Origin: a bacterium
Lineage (GTDB): Bacteria; Pseudomonadota; Alphaproteobacteria; Rs-D84
DNA length: 5,346 nucleotides
Assembly (NCBI GenBank): GCA_014802705.1
Contig: JAAVBR010000028.1
Coordinates: 1-5,346, forward strand
Direction: 5' to 3'
Shown piece after piece: positions 1 through 4,878 of this stretch; position 1 is the first letter of the stretch; each line of letters opens with the position of its first letter. The notes below the pieces were generated by a model. It was not told the DNA's origin, made no database searches, and was given only the letters and a program-made list of their open reading frames with translations. Made by a program: the position numbers and the translations under genes.

Positions 1-16
1 GCAGGTTTTGTTTTGT

Positions 17-22
17 TATAAT
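17..22 (+). promoter_or_regulatory. Candidate -10 box upstream of pheST
   Basis: A perfect TATAAT lies 50 bases before the pheS start. It sits in the same 11-base context, TTTGTTATAAT (12-22), as the tRNA-Val promoter at 4751-4761. The other two good promoters in this window have 16-bp spacers, so a matching -35 would fall just outside the left edge and cannot be checked. The box overlaps the left arm of the hairpin at 21-48, so transcription would start inside that hairpin. Alternatively this is only AT-rich sequence at the end of an upstream gene. Confidence 0.4.
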
Positions 23-48
23 AAAAGCCGTCATACGACGGCTTTTAT
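21..48. terminator. Hairpin terminator upstream of pheS
   Basis: There is a perfect 12-bp inverted repeat: arms 21-32 and 37-48, core AAAAGCCGTC / GACGGCTTTT, loop ATAC. The T run on each side is short (four bases), so it could end transcription weakly in either direction. It most likely closes a gene left of the window. Its overlap with a TATAAT box leaves open that it is instead a 5'-end hairpin of the pheST transcript. Confidence 0.6.
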
Positions 49-71
49 GCGTTTTGCAAAGGGAAAATTAA

Positions 72-1019
72 ATGCTGGAACAGATTGAAAAAATAAATTC
101 GTTGGATGAATTACAGGCCCTGTATACGGCCACGTTTGGGAAAAACGGCACCATGACGGCGCGCCTGCGTGATATGAAAAATTTGGATGCGGATGCACGC
201 GCGGCCCTGAATGCCGAAAATGCGACCCTGCGCGACGCGTTTAAAACGCGCCAGGCGGCGTTGGAAAACGCGGCCCTGATGGCGCAATTGTCGGCGGAAA
301 GTGTGGACGTCACCCTGGATCCGATGCCGGCGGCGCGCGGGACCCTGCACCCCATGACGCGCAGTCTGGCCGAAATATCGACGATTTTGCATTCGTTTGG
401 CTATACCCGGATGACCGGGCCCGAAATCGAAGACGATTGGCATAACTTTACGGCCCTGAACACGCCCGATTATCATCCGGCGCGTGATATGCAGGACACG
501 TTCTTTTTGGAAAACGGCAACATCATGCGGACCCAGACGTCGGCCATTCAGATCCGCGCCATGGAAGCGCACGGTGCCCCGATTAAAATATTCGGCATTG
601 GGCCCACATATCGGCGTGAAATGGACGCCACGCACAGCCCCATGTTCGGCCAGATCGAAGGCCTGCATGTGGATAAGAACGTGACGATGCGCGATTTAAT
701 CGGCGACGTGCGGGCGTTTTTAATGCGCTTTTTCGAAATCGATGACGTTCAATTGCGGATTCGCCCGTCGTATTTCCCGTTTACCGAACCCAGCATTGAA
801 ATCGATATGAAATGGCATGGCGACAAATGGTTGGAAATCATGGGCGCGGGGATGGTGCATCCCAACGTCTTGCGCCATTGTGGCATTGACCCGGATGTGT
901 ACCAGGGCTATGCGTTCGGATTTGGGTGGGATCGGTTGGCCATGTTGAAATACGGCCTGGACGATATTCGTAAATTTTATGACGGCGATGTGCGCTGGTT
1001 AAAAAACAACGGCAATTAA
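72..1019 (+). CDS. pheS: Phenylalanyl-tRNA synthetase alpha subunit
   Basis: This is the catalytic alpha subunit of the cytoplasmic (alpha-beta)2 enzyme that charges tRNA-Phe with phenylalanine. The 315 residues are slightly shorter than the E. coli protein (327). Residues about 1-85 are the charged N-terminal helical (coiled-coil) arm. The class II catalytic core follows. Motif 2 is around 178-197 (TYRRE, then DATHSPMFGQIEG). The phenylalanine-pocket stretch SYFPFTEPSIE is at 233-243, with E243 the probable alpha-side Mg ligand. Motif 3 is at 281-292 (AFGFGWDRLAML). Asp before the motif 3 Arg is, as I recall, common in alphaproteobacteria. One oddity is Gly193, where the family usually has His (FHQ becomes FGQ). 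The ATG at 72 follows AAAGGGA at 58-64 with normal spacing. pheT begins 17 bases after the stop, so the two are one operon. Confidence 0.97.
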   Translation: MLEQIEKINSLDELQALYTATFGKNGTMTARLRDMKNLDADARAALNAENATLRDAFKTRQAALENAALMAQLSAESVDVTLDPMPAARGTLHPMTRSLAEISTILHSFGYTRMTGPEIEDDWHNFTALNTPDYHPARDMQDTFFLENGNIMRTQTSAIQIRAMEAHGAPIKIFGIGPTYRREMDATHSPMFGQIEGLHVDKNVTMRDLIGDVRAFLMRFFEIDDVQLRIRPSYFPFTEPSIEIDMKWHGDKWLEIMGAGMVHPNVLRHCGIDPDVYQGYAFGFGWDRLAMLKYGLDDIRKFYDGDVRWLKNNGN

Positions 1020-1036
1020 AGTGGGGGACATAAACG

Positions 1037-3340
1037 ATGAAATGGACATATGATTGGTTACAGGATTATTTGACGACGACGGCGTCCCCGGCCGAAATTG
1101 CGGCGACGCTCACCCGCATCGGGCTAGAGGTTGAAGACCTGGACATTTCCCCGGCGCCGCGGGCGGCCCGCATTGTGGAATGTCGTGCGCATGAAAACAG
1201 CGATCATTTGCACGTCTTGATGGTGGACGATGGATCTGGCCCCCTGCGCCAGGTGGTCTGTGGCGCGCCGAACGCCCGCGTGGGGTTGGTATCGGCCCTG
1301 GCGGTGCCGGGATGCCGCATTGGGGGCGTGGCGATTAAATCGGGGGTGCTGCGTGGGGTTGAATCCCATGGCATGATGTGCAGTGCCCGTGAACTGGGCA
1401 TTGGGACGGATCACGACGGGATTATCGAATTGCCGGAAAATACGCCCCTGGGGTCGGCGGTGGCCCCGGACGAGGCGATTTTTGACGCGTCCATCACCCC
1501 CAATCGGCCCGATTACCTGTCGGTGATGGGGATTGCGCGTGATTTGGCGGCGGCCGGCGTCGGGACGTTTAAAAACGTTGCCGCCCCGCATCAGTTTCAG
1601 GTCAAATCCACCCGCACCGTGCGGATTGAAACAGATGCCTGTCCGACATACCGCTTTTGCGAAATTCACGGGATCCAAAATGGCCCCAGTAGCCCCAAGA
1701 TGGCGCGGCGCCTGGCGGCGATTGGGATCAACCCCAAAAACGTGGCCGTGGATACGACGAATTATATCTGTTATGACATGGCCCAGCCGATGCATTGCTT
1801 TGACGCCGATGCGGTGCGGGGCGACATTGTCGTGCGGATGGCGCGCGCCGGCGAAGAATTTACCGATCTGTTCGGGACGGCGCATACGTTGACCGACCAA
1901 GACATGGTGATCGCCGACGATGCAGGGATCCTGGCGGTGGCGGGCGTTGTGGGCGGCGCACGCGCGATGACGGGCAATGATACACGCAATATTATCCTGG
2001 AAAGTGCCTATTTCGATCCGGTGTCGGTCCGCAAAACGGCCAAGCGGTTGGGTCTGTCCACCGATGCGTCGTACCGTTATGAACGGGGTATTGACCCGAC
2101 GATTACAGGCGTGGCCCTGGGGCGGGCGGCCGAAATGATTATGGGGGTCGCCGGGGGCGAAATTGTGGGATCGGGCTTTGCGGGCCGTATGATCACCCCC
2201 AATGTCAAAATTGATTACCGCCCCACCCTGTTGGCGCAAAAAACCGGCATCGACATGGATCCGGCCACCCAGAAAAAGATTTTAAATGCGCTGGATTTCG
2301 TGGTGACCGATGGGGGCGACGTGTGGACAATCTATCCCACGGCGGCGCGCGTGGATGTGCAAATTCCGGAAAACATCGTGGCGGAATTGATTCGCCTGTA
2401 CGGCTATGACCAGATTGCGTCCATGGCCCCGACGCGATCCATGGGCGTGGATGCGGCGCCGGATTTTGCCTTGGAAACCAAAGAACGCCTGGCGGCGCGC
2501 GGCCTGAACGAAATGAAATCCTTTGGATTTGGATCGTCCGTGATGGAACAAATGCTGTCCGACCGGCCGTCGGTCCGGGTGGCCAACCCCATTACGGCGG
2601 ATTTGGATACGGCCCGAAATGGCCTGTTGGGCAATATGTTGGGGGCGGTCGCGAATAATGAAAAGCGCGGCTATGGGGACCTGAACCTGTTTGAAATGGG
2701 AACGGTGTTTGATGGCGATGCGCCCGGCGATCAGCATCAGCAATTGGTCATCATTCGCTGTGGCATGACGGGGCCGCGTCATTGGACGGGCCGCGCGCGC
2801 GCGGTGGATGTCTTTGATGTCAAGGCGGACATTCTGGCCCTGATGCGGGGGGCACCCGTCACGGTGACGACGGAAAATCCGCCCCGCTGGGCACACCCGT
2901 ATCGTTGGGGACGCGTGATGCTGGACGGGCGTGCGGTGGCCGGGTTCGGTCAATTGCACCCGGCGGTGGCGCGTGCGGCGCGGATCAAGACGCCGGTTAT
3001 GGTCGCCATTATAGATGATACCGATCTGCTGCCGCGTGATGCGCGCTATGCCAAAACGCCGATCACGGAATTTCAGCCCATTACCCGCGATTTCGCCTTT
3101 ATCACGGATGCGGCGCAACCGGCATCGGATTTGATGGCGGCGGTGCGGGCGGCCGATGATCGGATTACGTCGGCGGTGGTCTTTGACACATTTGACATGG
3201 GGGATGGTAAAAAATCCATCGCGATTACGATTACGATCGTCCCGCGGGAAAATATGTCGGATGCCGATTTAATGGCGATTCAAAACACCGTGATCGACCG
3301 GGTGGCCCGGGATTGTGGCGCCCAGATCCGCGATAAATAA
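1037..3340 (+). CDS. pheT: Phenylalanyl-tRNA synthetase beta subunit
   Basis: This beta subunit pairs with PheS. It holds the tRNA and hydrolyses wrongly formed Tyr-tRNA-Phe. It has 767 residues (E. coli 795) and the full domain order. The N-terminal EMAP/OB tRNA-binding domain spans about 39-150. The B3/B4 editing domain is about 200-375, with the QPMHCFD motif (His253) and ILESAYF (Glu322) kept. The B5 domain is about 388-465 and a catalytic-like core about 475-670. The C-terminal ferredoxin-fold anticodon-binding domain is about 675-767 (TEFQPITRDFAF, GKKS). In B5, two of the four acidic residues normally assigned to the Mg site shared with PheS are changed: Asn446 and Ala449 replace Asp and Glu, while Asp440 and Glu450 remain. 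The start is supported by GGGGGA at 1023-1028. The hairpin terminator starts immediately after the stop. Confidence 0.97.
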   Translation: MKWTYDWLQDYLTTTASPAEIAATLTRIGLEVEDLDISPAPRAARIVECRAHENSDHLHVLMVDDGSGPLRQVVCGAPNARVGLVSALAVPGCRIGGVAIKSGVLRGVESHGMMCSARELGIGTDHDGIIELPENTPLGSAVAPDEAIFDASITPNRPDYLSVMGIARDLAAAGVGTFKNVAAPHQFQVKSTRTVRIETDACPTYRFCEIHGIQNGPSSPKMARRLAAIGINPKNVAVDTTNYICYDMAQPMHCFDADAVRGDIVVRMARAGEEFTDLFGTAHTLTDQDMVIADDAGILAVAGVVGGARAMTGNDTRNIILESAYFDPVSVRKTAKRLGLSTDASYRYERGIDPTITGVALGRAAEMIMGVAGGEIVGSGFAGRMITPNVKIDYRPTLLAQKTGIDMDPATQKKILNALDFVVTDGGDVWTIYPTAARVDVQIPENIVAELIRLYGYDQIASMAPTRSMGVDAAPDFALETKERLAARGLNEMKSFGFGSSVMEQMLSDRPSVRVANPITADLDTARNGLLGNMLGAVANNEKRGYGDLNLFEMGTVFDGDAPGDQHQQLVIIRCGMTGPRHWTGRARAVDVFDVKADILALMRGAPVTVTTENPPRWAHPYRWGRVMLDGRAVAGFGQLHPAVARAARIKTPVMVAIIDDTDLLPRDARYAKTPITEFQPITRDFAFITDAAQPASDLMAAVRAADDRITSAVVFDTFDMGDGKKSIAITITIVPRENMSDADLMAIQNTVIDRVARDCGAQIRDK

Positions 3341-3370
3341 AAAAACACCGGCATTTGCCGGTGTTTTTTT
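3341..3370. terminator. Bidirectional terminator between pheT and the 78-codon gene
   Basis: The arms at 3341-3352 and 3357-3368 form a perfect 12-bp stem with core CACCGGC / GCCGGTG and loop ATTT. It is flanked by A and T runs on both sides. It directly follows the pheT TAA and lies 25 bases past the stop of the convergent minus-strand gene, so it can serve both. Its 22-base core (3347-3368) is repeated exactly at 4857-4878. Confidence 0.93.
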
Positions 3371-3395
3371 ACGTCGCCGGCAATGGTTACGACGT

Positions 3396-3632
3396 CTACC
3401 TCATATGTCTTGCCTCGGCGGCGCGGACGTCGTCATCAAAATATATTTTGGTGACCTGGGTATGCGGCCGACTGATAAATTTTTTCAGTTCTTGATGCGC
3501 CAAACGTGATAATGAAAATATTTCCAGGATTGGTGTTTCGTATTCGGGACAATTGTTATAAAAAGCCACCAATTTATTGATCAATTCCGATGCCGTTTCT
3601 GTTCTGGGTTCGACTTGTTGCTTTTTAGCCAT
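3396..3632 (-). CDS. Small protein of unknown function, 78 residues
   Basis: I do not recognise this protein. The start MAKKQQVEPR is chosen because GGAGGA lies 4 bases upstream (3637-3642) and is the best Shine-Dalgarno in the window. A longer in-frame start at 3668 would translate the U-tract and right arm of the preceding terminator and is unlikely. The product is soluble-looking and charged: a basic N-terminus, probable helices at about 12-27 and 34-55, a single Cys28, an acidic patch FDDD near 65-69 and a basic tail. There is no signal peptide or membrane segment. Codon use differs from the neighbours: it uses AGA, AGG, TCA, TTA and ACA, and stops with TAG, where the other four genes stop with TAA. 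It lies directly behind a structured leader and terminator (3650-3873), so its expression probably depends on read-through. It could be a lineage-specific regulator or the protein half of an RNA-protein module; neither is shown. Confidence 0.72.
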   Translation of the reverse strand: MAKKQQVEPRTETASELINKLVAFYNNCPEYETPILEIFSLSRLAHQELKKFISRPHTQVTKIYFDDDVRAAEARHMR

Positions 3633-3636
3633 ATTT

Positions 3637-3642
3637 TCCTCC
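3637..3642 (-). promoter_or_regulatory. Strong Shine-Dalgarno deciding the start of the 78-codon gene
   Basis: On the minus strand GGAGGA precedes AAAT and then the ATG at 3630-3632. It lies only about 7 bases beyond the U-tract of the upstream terminator (3650-3656). Ribosome binding is therefore possible only on transcripts that pass the terminator or start inside the leader. Confidence 0.8.
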
Positions 3643-3649
3643 ATTGCAT

Positions 3650-3680
3650 AAAAAAAGCAGACCGTCACAAAAAGACGGTC
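3650..3680 (-). terminator. Rho-independent terminator/attenuator before the 78-codon gene
   Basis: On the minus strand GACCGTC (3674-3680) pairs perfectly with GACGGTC (3660-3666) around a 7-base loop. A 3-base spacer and seven U (3650-3656) follow. On the plus strand no T-run follows the hairpin, so the direction is clear. Four bases of its first arm (3677-3680) are also part of a 10-bp pairing with 3755-3764, so a competing structure can dismantle it. Confidence 0.85.
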
Positions 3681-3873
3681 GGGGAGTTAGCTAATCATAA
3701 CATAGAAAAATGACTCCGTCTGCCTTCGGGCGAACCCTGTGGTATAACAGACGGCTCCCCGACCTATAAAGGTCAGGGAAAAATATCCGTGCAAAAATTC
3801 TATCGAACCTTTGCACTGTCCATGTTATGGGCTAGCTATAGCCCCGAACCCAATTTTTCCCGATTGGGCTCAA
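3650..3873 (-). ncRNA. Structured leader RNA or small RNA of unknown family
   Basis: A transcript from the promoter at 3879-3906 would run about 225 nt to the terminator U-tract. In 5' to 3' order it can form five hairpins before the terminator. H1 pairs 3863-3871 with 3846-3854 (9 bp, one G-U). H2 pairs 3839-3844 with 3829-3834 (6 bp). H3 pairs 3805-3816 with 3789-3800 (12 bp, GAUA loop, two G-U). H4 pairs 3771-3778 with the 3757-3764 segment (8 bp, one G-U). H5 pairs 3748-3754 with 3716-3722 (7 bp, inner GGG-UUCG-CCC). The terminator at 3660-3680 closes the series. Segment 3755-3764 is also perfectly complementary over 10 bases to 3677-3686, which excludes both H4 and the terminator. I saw no conserved core of RNase P RNA, tmRNA, SRP RNA, T-box or the common riboswitches, and I could not match it to 6S RNA. 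It may be an attenuator for the 78-codon gene, or a separate small RNA with leaky termination. Confidence 0.7.
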
Positions 3874-3878
3874 TCCCT

Positions 3879-3906
3879 ATTATAACGGATTTTTCCGCGT
3901 TTGCAA
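3879..3906 (-). promoter_or_regulatory. Promoter of the structured RNA
   Basis: On the minus strand a -35 box TTGCAA (3901-3906) and a perfect -10 box TATAAT (3879-3884) are separated by 16 bp. Transcription would start near 3871-3874, exactly at the first hairpin. The spacer contains the inverted repeat CGGA-AAAA-TCCG (3886-3897), a possible operator. The layout matches the tRNA-Val promoter (TTGCAT, 16 bp, TATAAT), which suggests strong expression. Confidence 0.8.
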
Positions 3907-3907
3907 A

Positions 3908-3944
3908 TGATTCCTGGGGGCCATAGGCCCCTGGAGGGGAATTA
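3908..3944. repeat. Imperfect 37-base inverted repeat upstream of the RNA promoter
   Basis: The outer arms TGATTCC (3908-3914) and GGAATTA (3938-3944) pair with one G-T. The inner arms GGGGCC (3917-3922) and GGCCCC (3926-3931) pair around an ATA loop. It fills the space between the lipoprotein terminator and the -35 box at 3901-3906. It could be a protein-binding site for that promoter or a second terminator-like hairpin. No T-tract follows directly on either strand. Confidence 0.5.
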
Positions 3945-3948
3945 TTCT

Positions 3949-3980
3949 AAAAAAACCCCGGGAAACCCCGGGATTTTTTT
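3949..3980. terminator. Terminator of the OmpA-family lipoprotein gene
   Basis: The stem is CCCGGG (3957-3962) with CCCGGG (3967-3972), extended past one C-A mismatch by A7 (3949-3955) against T7 (3974-3980). On the minus strand it begins 15 bases after the lipoprotein stop and ends in seven T. It is nearly symmetric and would also stop plus-strand transcription. Confidence 0.88.
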
Positions 3981-3995
3981 GATGGATTTCGTGGA

Positions 3996-4643
3996 TTATT
4001 TGTTCGGAATAATCTTGATTTCCACGCGACGGTTTTGCGCGCGGCCCGCGGCCGTGGCGTTTGTCGCAATCGGATTGGACGATCCCATCCCCATAATTTC
4101 AAAGCGCGATGCCTTGACGCCCTGGCCCTGTAAATACACGGCGACGGCCGTGGCCCGATTCTTGGACAGGGTTTGGTTGTATTCGGCGGTGCCGGTACTG
4201 TCGGTATAGCCCAGAACCATCACGGTCGAATTGCTGTATTTATTCAATACCTTGGCCACCGAATTCAAGGTCGCATAGAACGACGCATTGATGTCCGCCG
4301 AATCTGTTTTAAAGGTGATATTGCCCGGCATAATCAGGCGAATGTTGTCATCGCTGCGTTCCACGGACACACCGGTCGACGCCAATTCTTGACGTAATTC
4401 CGCCTCTTGCACGTCCAGGTAGTAGCCCACGCCACCGCCCACGGCCGCGCCCGCCAGGCCGCCCACCAAGGCGCCCTTGGCACTCTTTTTCGACACCAAT
4501 GCCCCGGTTGCCGCGCCGGTCGCCGCGCCAATGGCGGTGCCCCAGACAGCCTTGGCCGTTTGGGATTCGCCGGTGTACGGATTGGTGGTGCAGCCAGACG
4601 CCATCAACGCCACAACGGCCAAACTGATCGTAATTTTTTTCAT
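3996..4643 (-). CDS. OmpA-family glycine-zipper lipoprotein (YiaD-like)
   Basis: This is an outer-membrane lipoprotein predicted to tie the membrane to peptidoglycan. It has 215 residues. Residues 1-17 are a lipoprotein signal peptide with lipobox MASGC, so Cys18 is the lipidated residue; Ala at -3 in place of the usual Leu is a mild deviation. Residues about 33-75 form a glycine zipper rich in GxxxG spacing (GAATGAATGALV, GGLAGAAVGGGVG). The OmpA C-terminal domain is about 100-213. It contains GYTDSTGTAEYNQTLSKNRA, where Asp148 and Arg163 match the residues that bind diaminopimelate in OmpA homologues, and ends with GRAQNRRVEI. The start follows AAAGGGGA (4651-4658). The gene is monocistronic, with its own promoter and terminator, and diverges from tRNA-Val. 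The subfamily is less certain than the domain assignment. Confidence 0.93.
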   Translation of the reverse strand: MKKITISLAVVALMASGCTTNPYTGESQTAKAVWGTAIGAATGAATGALVSKKSAKGALVGGLAGAAVGGGVGYYLDVQEAELRQELASTGVSVERSDDNIRLIMPGNITFKTDSADINASFYATLNSVAKVLNKYSNSTVMVLGYTDSTGTAEYNQTLSKNRATAVAVYLQGQGVKASRFEIMGMGSSNPIATNATAAGRAQNRRVEIKIIPNK

Positions 4644-4677
4644 AATGTTTTCCCCTTTCTGGATTTAAACCACGTCT

Positions 4678-4706
4678 ATTTTAACGGTTTTCGACGGGGA
4701 TTTGAA
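4678..4706 (-). promoter_or_regulatory. Candidate promoter of the lipoprotein gene
   Basis: On the minus strand TTCAAA (4701-4706, four of six consensus bases) is followed after 17 bp by TAAAAT (4678-4683, five of six). That is about 34 bases before the start codon, giving a short leader that contains the ribosome binding site. Confidence 0.5.
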
Positions 4707-4733
4707 TCATTTTTTTATGCCCCCAGTTTGGGA

Positions 4734-4761
4734 TTGCATTCGGTCAATTGTTTGTTATAAT
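4734..4761 (+). promoter_or_regulatory. Promoter of tRNA-Val
   Basis: A -35 box TTGCAT (4734-4739), a 16-bp spacer and a perfect -10 box TATAAT (4756-4761) end 11 bases before the tRNA. The sequence just after the -10 is GC-rich (GCGGGGCG, 4762-4769). This is typical of stable-RNA promoters under stringent control; that control is inferred, not shown. Confidence 0.82.
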
Positions 4762-4772
4762 GCGGGGCGTAT

Positions 4773-4849
4773 GGGTGTTTAGCTCAGTTGATTAGAGCAT
4801 CTGCTTTACACGCAGAGGGTCAGGGGTTTGAGTCCCTTAACACCCACCA
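4773..4849 (+). tRNA. tRNA-Val, anticodon UAC, with A19-U56
   Basis: It folds into a complete 77-nt cloverleaf with encoded CCA (4847-4849). The acceptor stem is GGGTGTT (4773-4779) with AACACCC (4839-4845). The D stem is GCTC/GAGC (4782-4785, 4795-4798). The anticodon stem is TCTGC/GCAGA (4800-4804, 4812-4816), with loop TTTACAC placing TAC at 4807-4809, which reads GUA and other valine codons. The T stem is AGGGG/CCCTT (4822-4826, 4834-4838), with one G-U. The D loop AGTTGATTA has G18 but A19 (4791), and the T loop TTTGAGT has U56 (4829) where C is nearly universal. The two changes compensate, keeping a Watson-Crick tertiary pair. The gene has its own promoter and terminator, so it looks functional. 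Confidence 0.95.
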
Positions 4850-4856
4850 AAATTAA

Positions 4857-4878
4857 ACCGGCATTTGCCGGTGTTTTT
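4857..4878. terminator. Bidirectional terminator between tRNA-Val and sspB
   Basis: The arms ACCGGC (4857-4862) and GCCGGT (4867-4872) enclose loop ATTT, with G and then five T (4874-4878) on the plus strand. It begins 7 bases after the tRNA CCA. Its plus-strand T-run overlaps the sspB stop codon (4877-4879). On the minus strand it follows sspB and is trailed by TTTAATTTT. The core is identical over 22 bases to the pheT terminator. Confidence 0.87.

Noticed and set aside
111..668. Long minus-strand open frames opposite pheS and pheT (also 1124-2239 and 2282-3118)
   Set aside because: These are shadows of codon bias in the real genes: low-complexity Arg/His-rich products, no ribosome binding sites and no family resemblance.
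3371..3395. Inverted repeat ACGTCG / CGACGT after the pheT terminator
   Set aside because: It is six bases with a 13-base gap, no T-tract and no promoter nearby; expected by chance in GC-rich DNA.
3633..3668. Longer start for the 78-codon gene (12 more residues, from 3668)
   Set aside because: The extra codons would be made of the terminator arm and its U-tract, and the best Shine-Dalgarno would lie inside the reading frame.
3716..3754. Neisseria-type DNA uptake sequences: GCCGTCTG and its complement form an inverted repeat here
   Set aside because: Only 8 of the 10 bases match, the other genes are alphaproteobacterial rather than Neisseriaceae, and there is only one such pair, inside hairpin H5.
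3800..3823. Possible leader peptide on the minus strand (MDSAKVR, then stop) inside the structured RNA
   Set aside because: It has no Shine-Dalgarno sequence and no run of one amino acid as in classical attenuators. A frame this short is expected by chance.
3396..3873. Type III toxin-antitoxin locus (RNA antitoxin, terminator, toxin gene)
   Set aside because: The order of parts is similar, but the RNA has no tandem repeats. The protein is half the usual ToxN-like length and shows no recognisable toxin motif.
3650..3873. Permuted alphaproteobacterial tmRNA or RNase P RNA
   Set aside because: There is no T-arm followed by CCA, no tag reading frame, and no conserved RNase P core. The GGTTCGAT stretch is part of hairpin H3, not a T arm.
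4701..4710. GANTC (CcrM-type methylation) sites near promoters, such as GAATC overlapping the lipoprotein -35
   Set aside because: GANTC occurs about once per 256 bases by chance, and its positions here show no clear enrichment.
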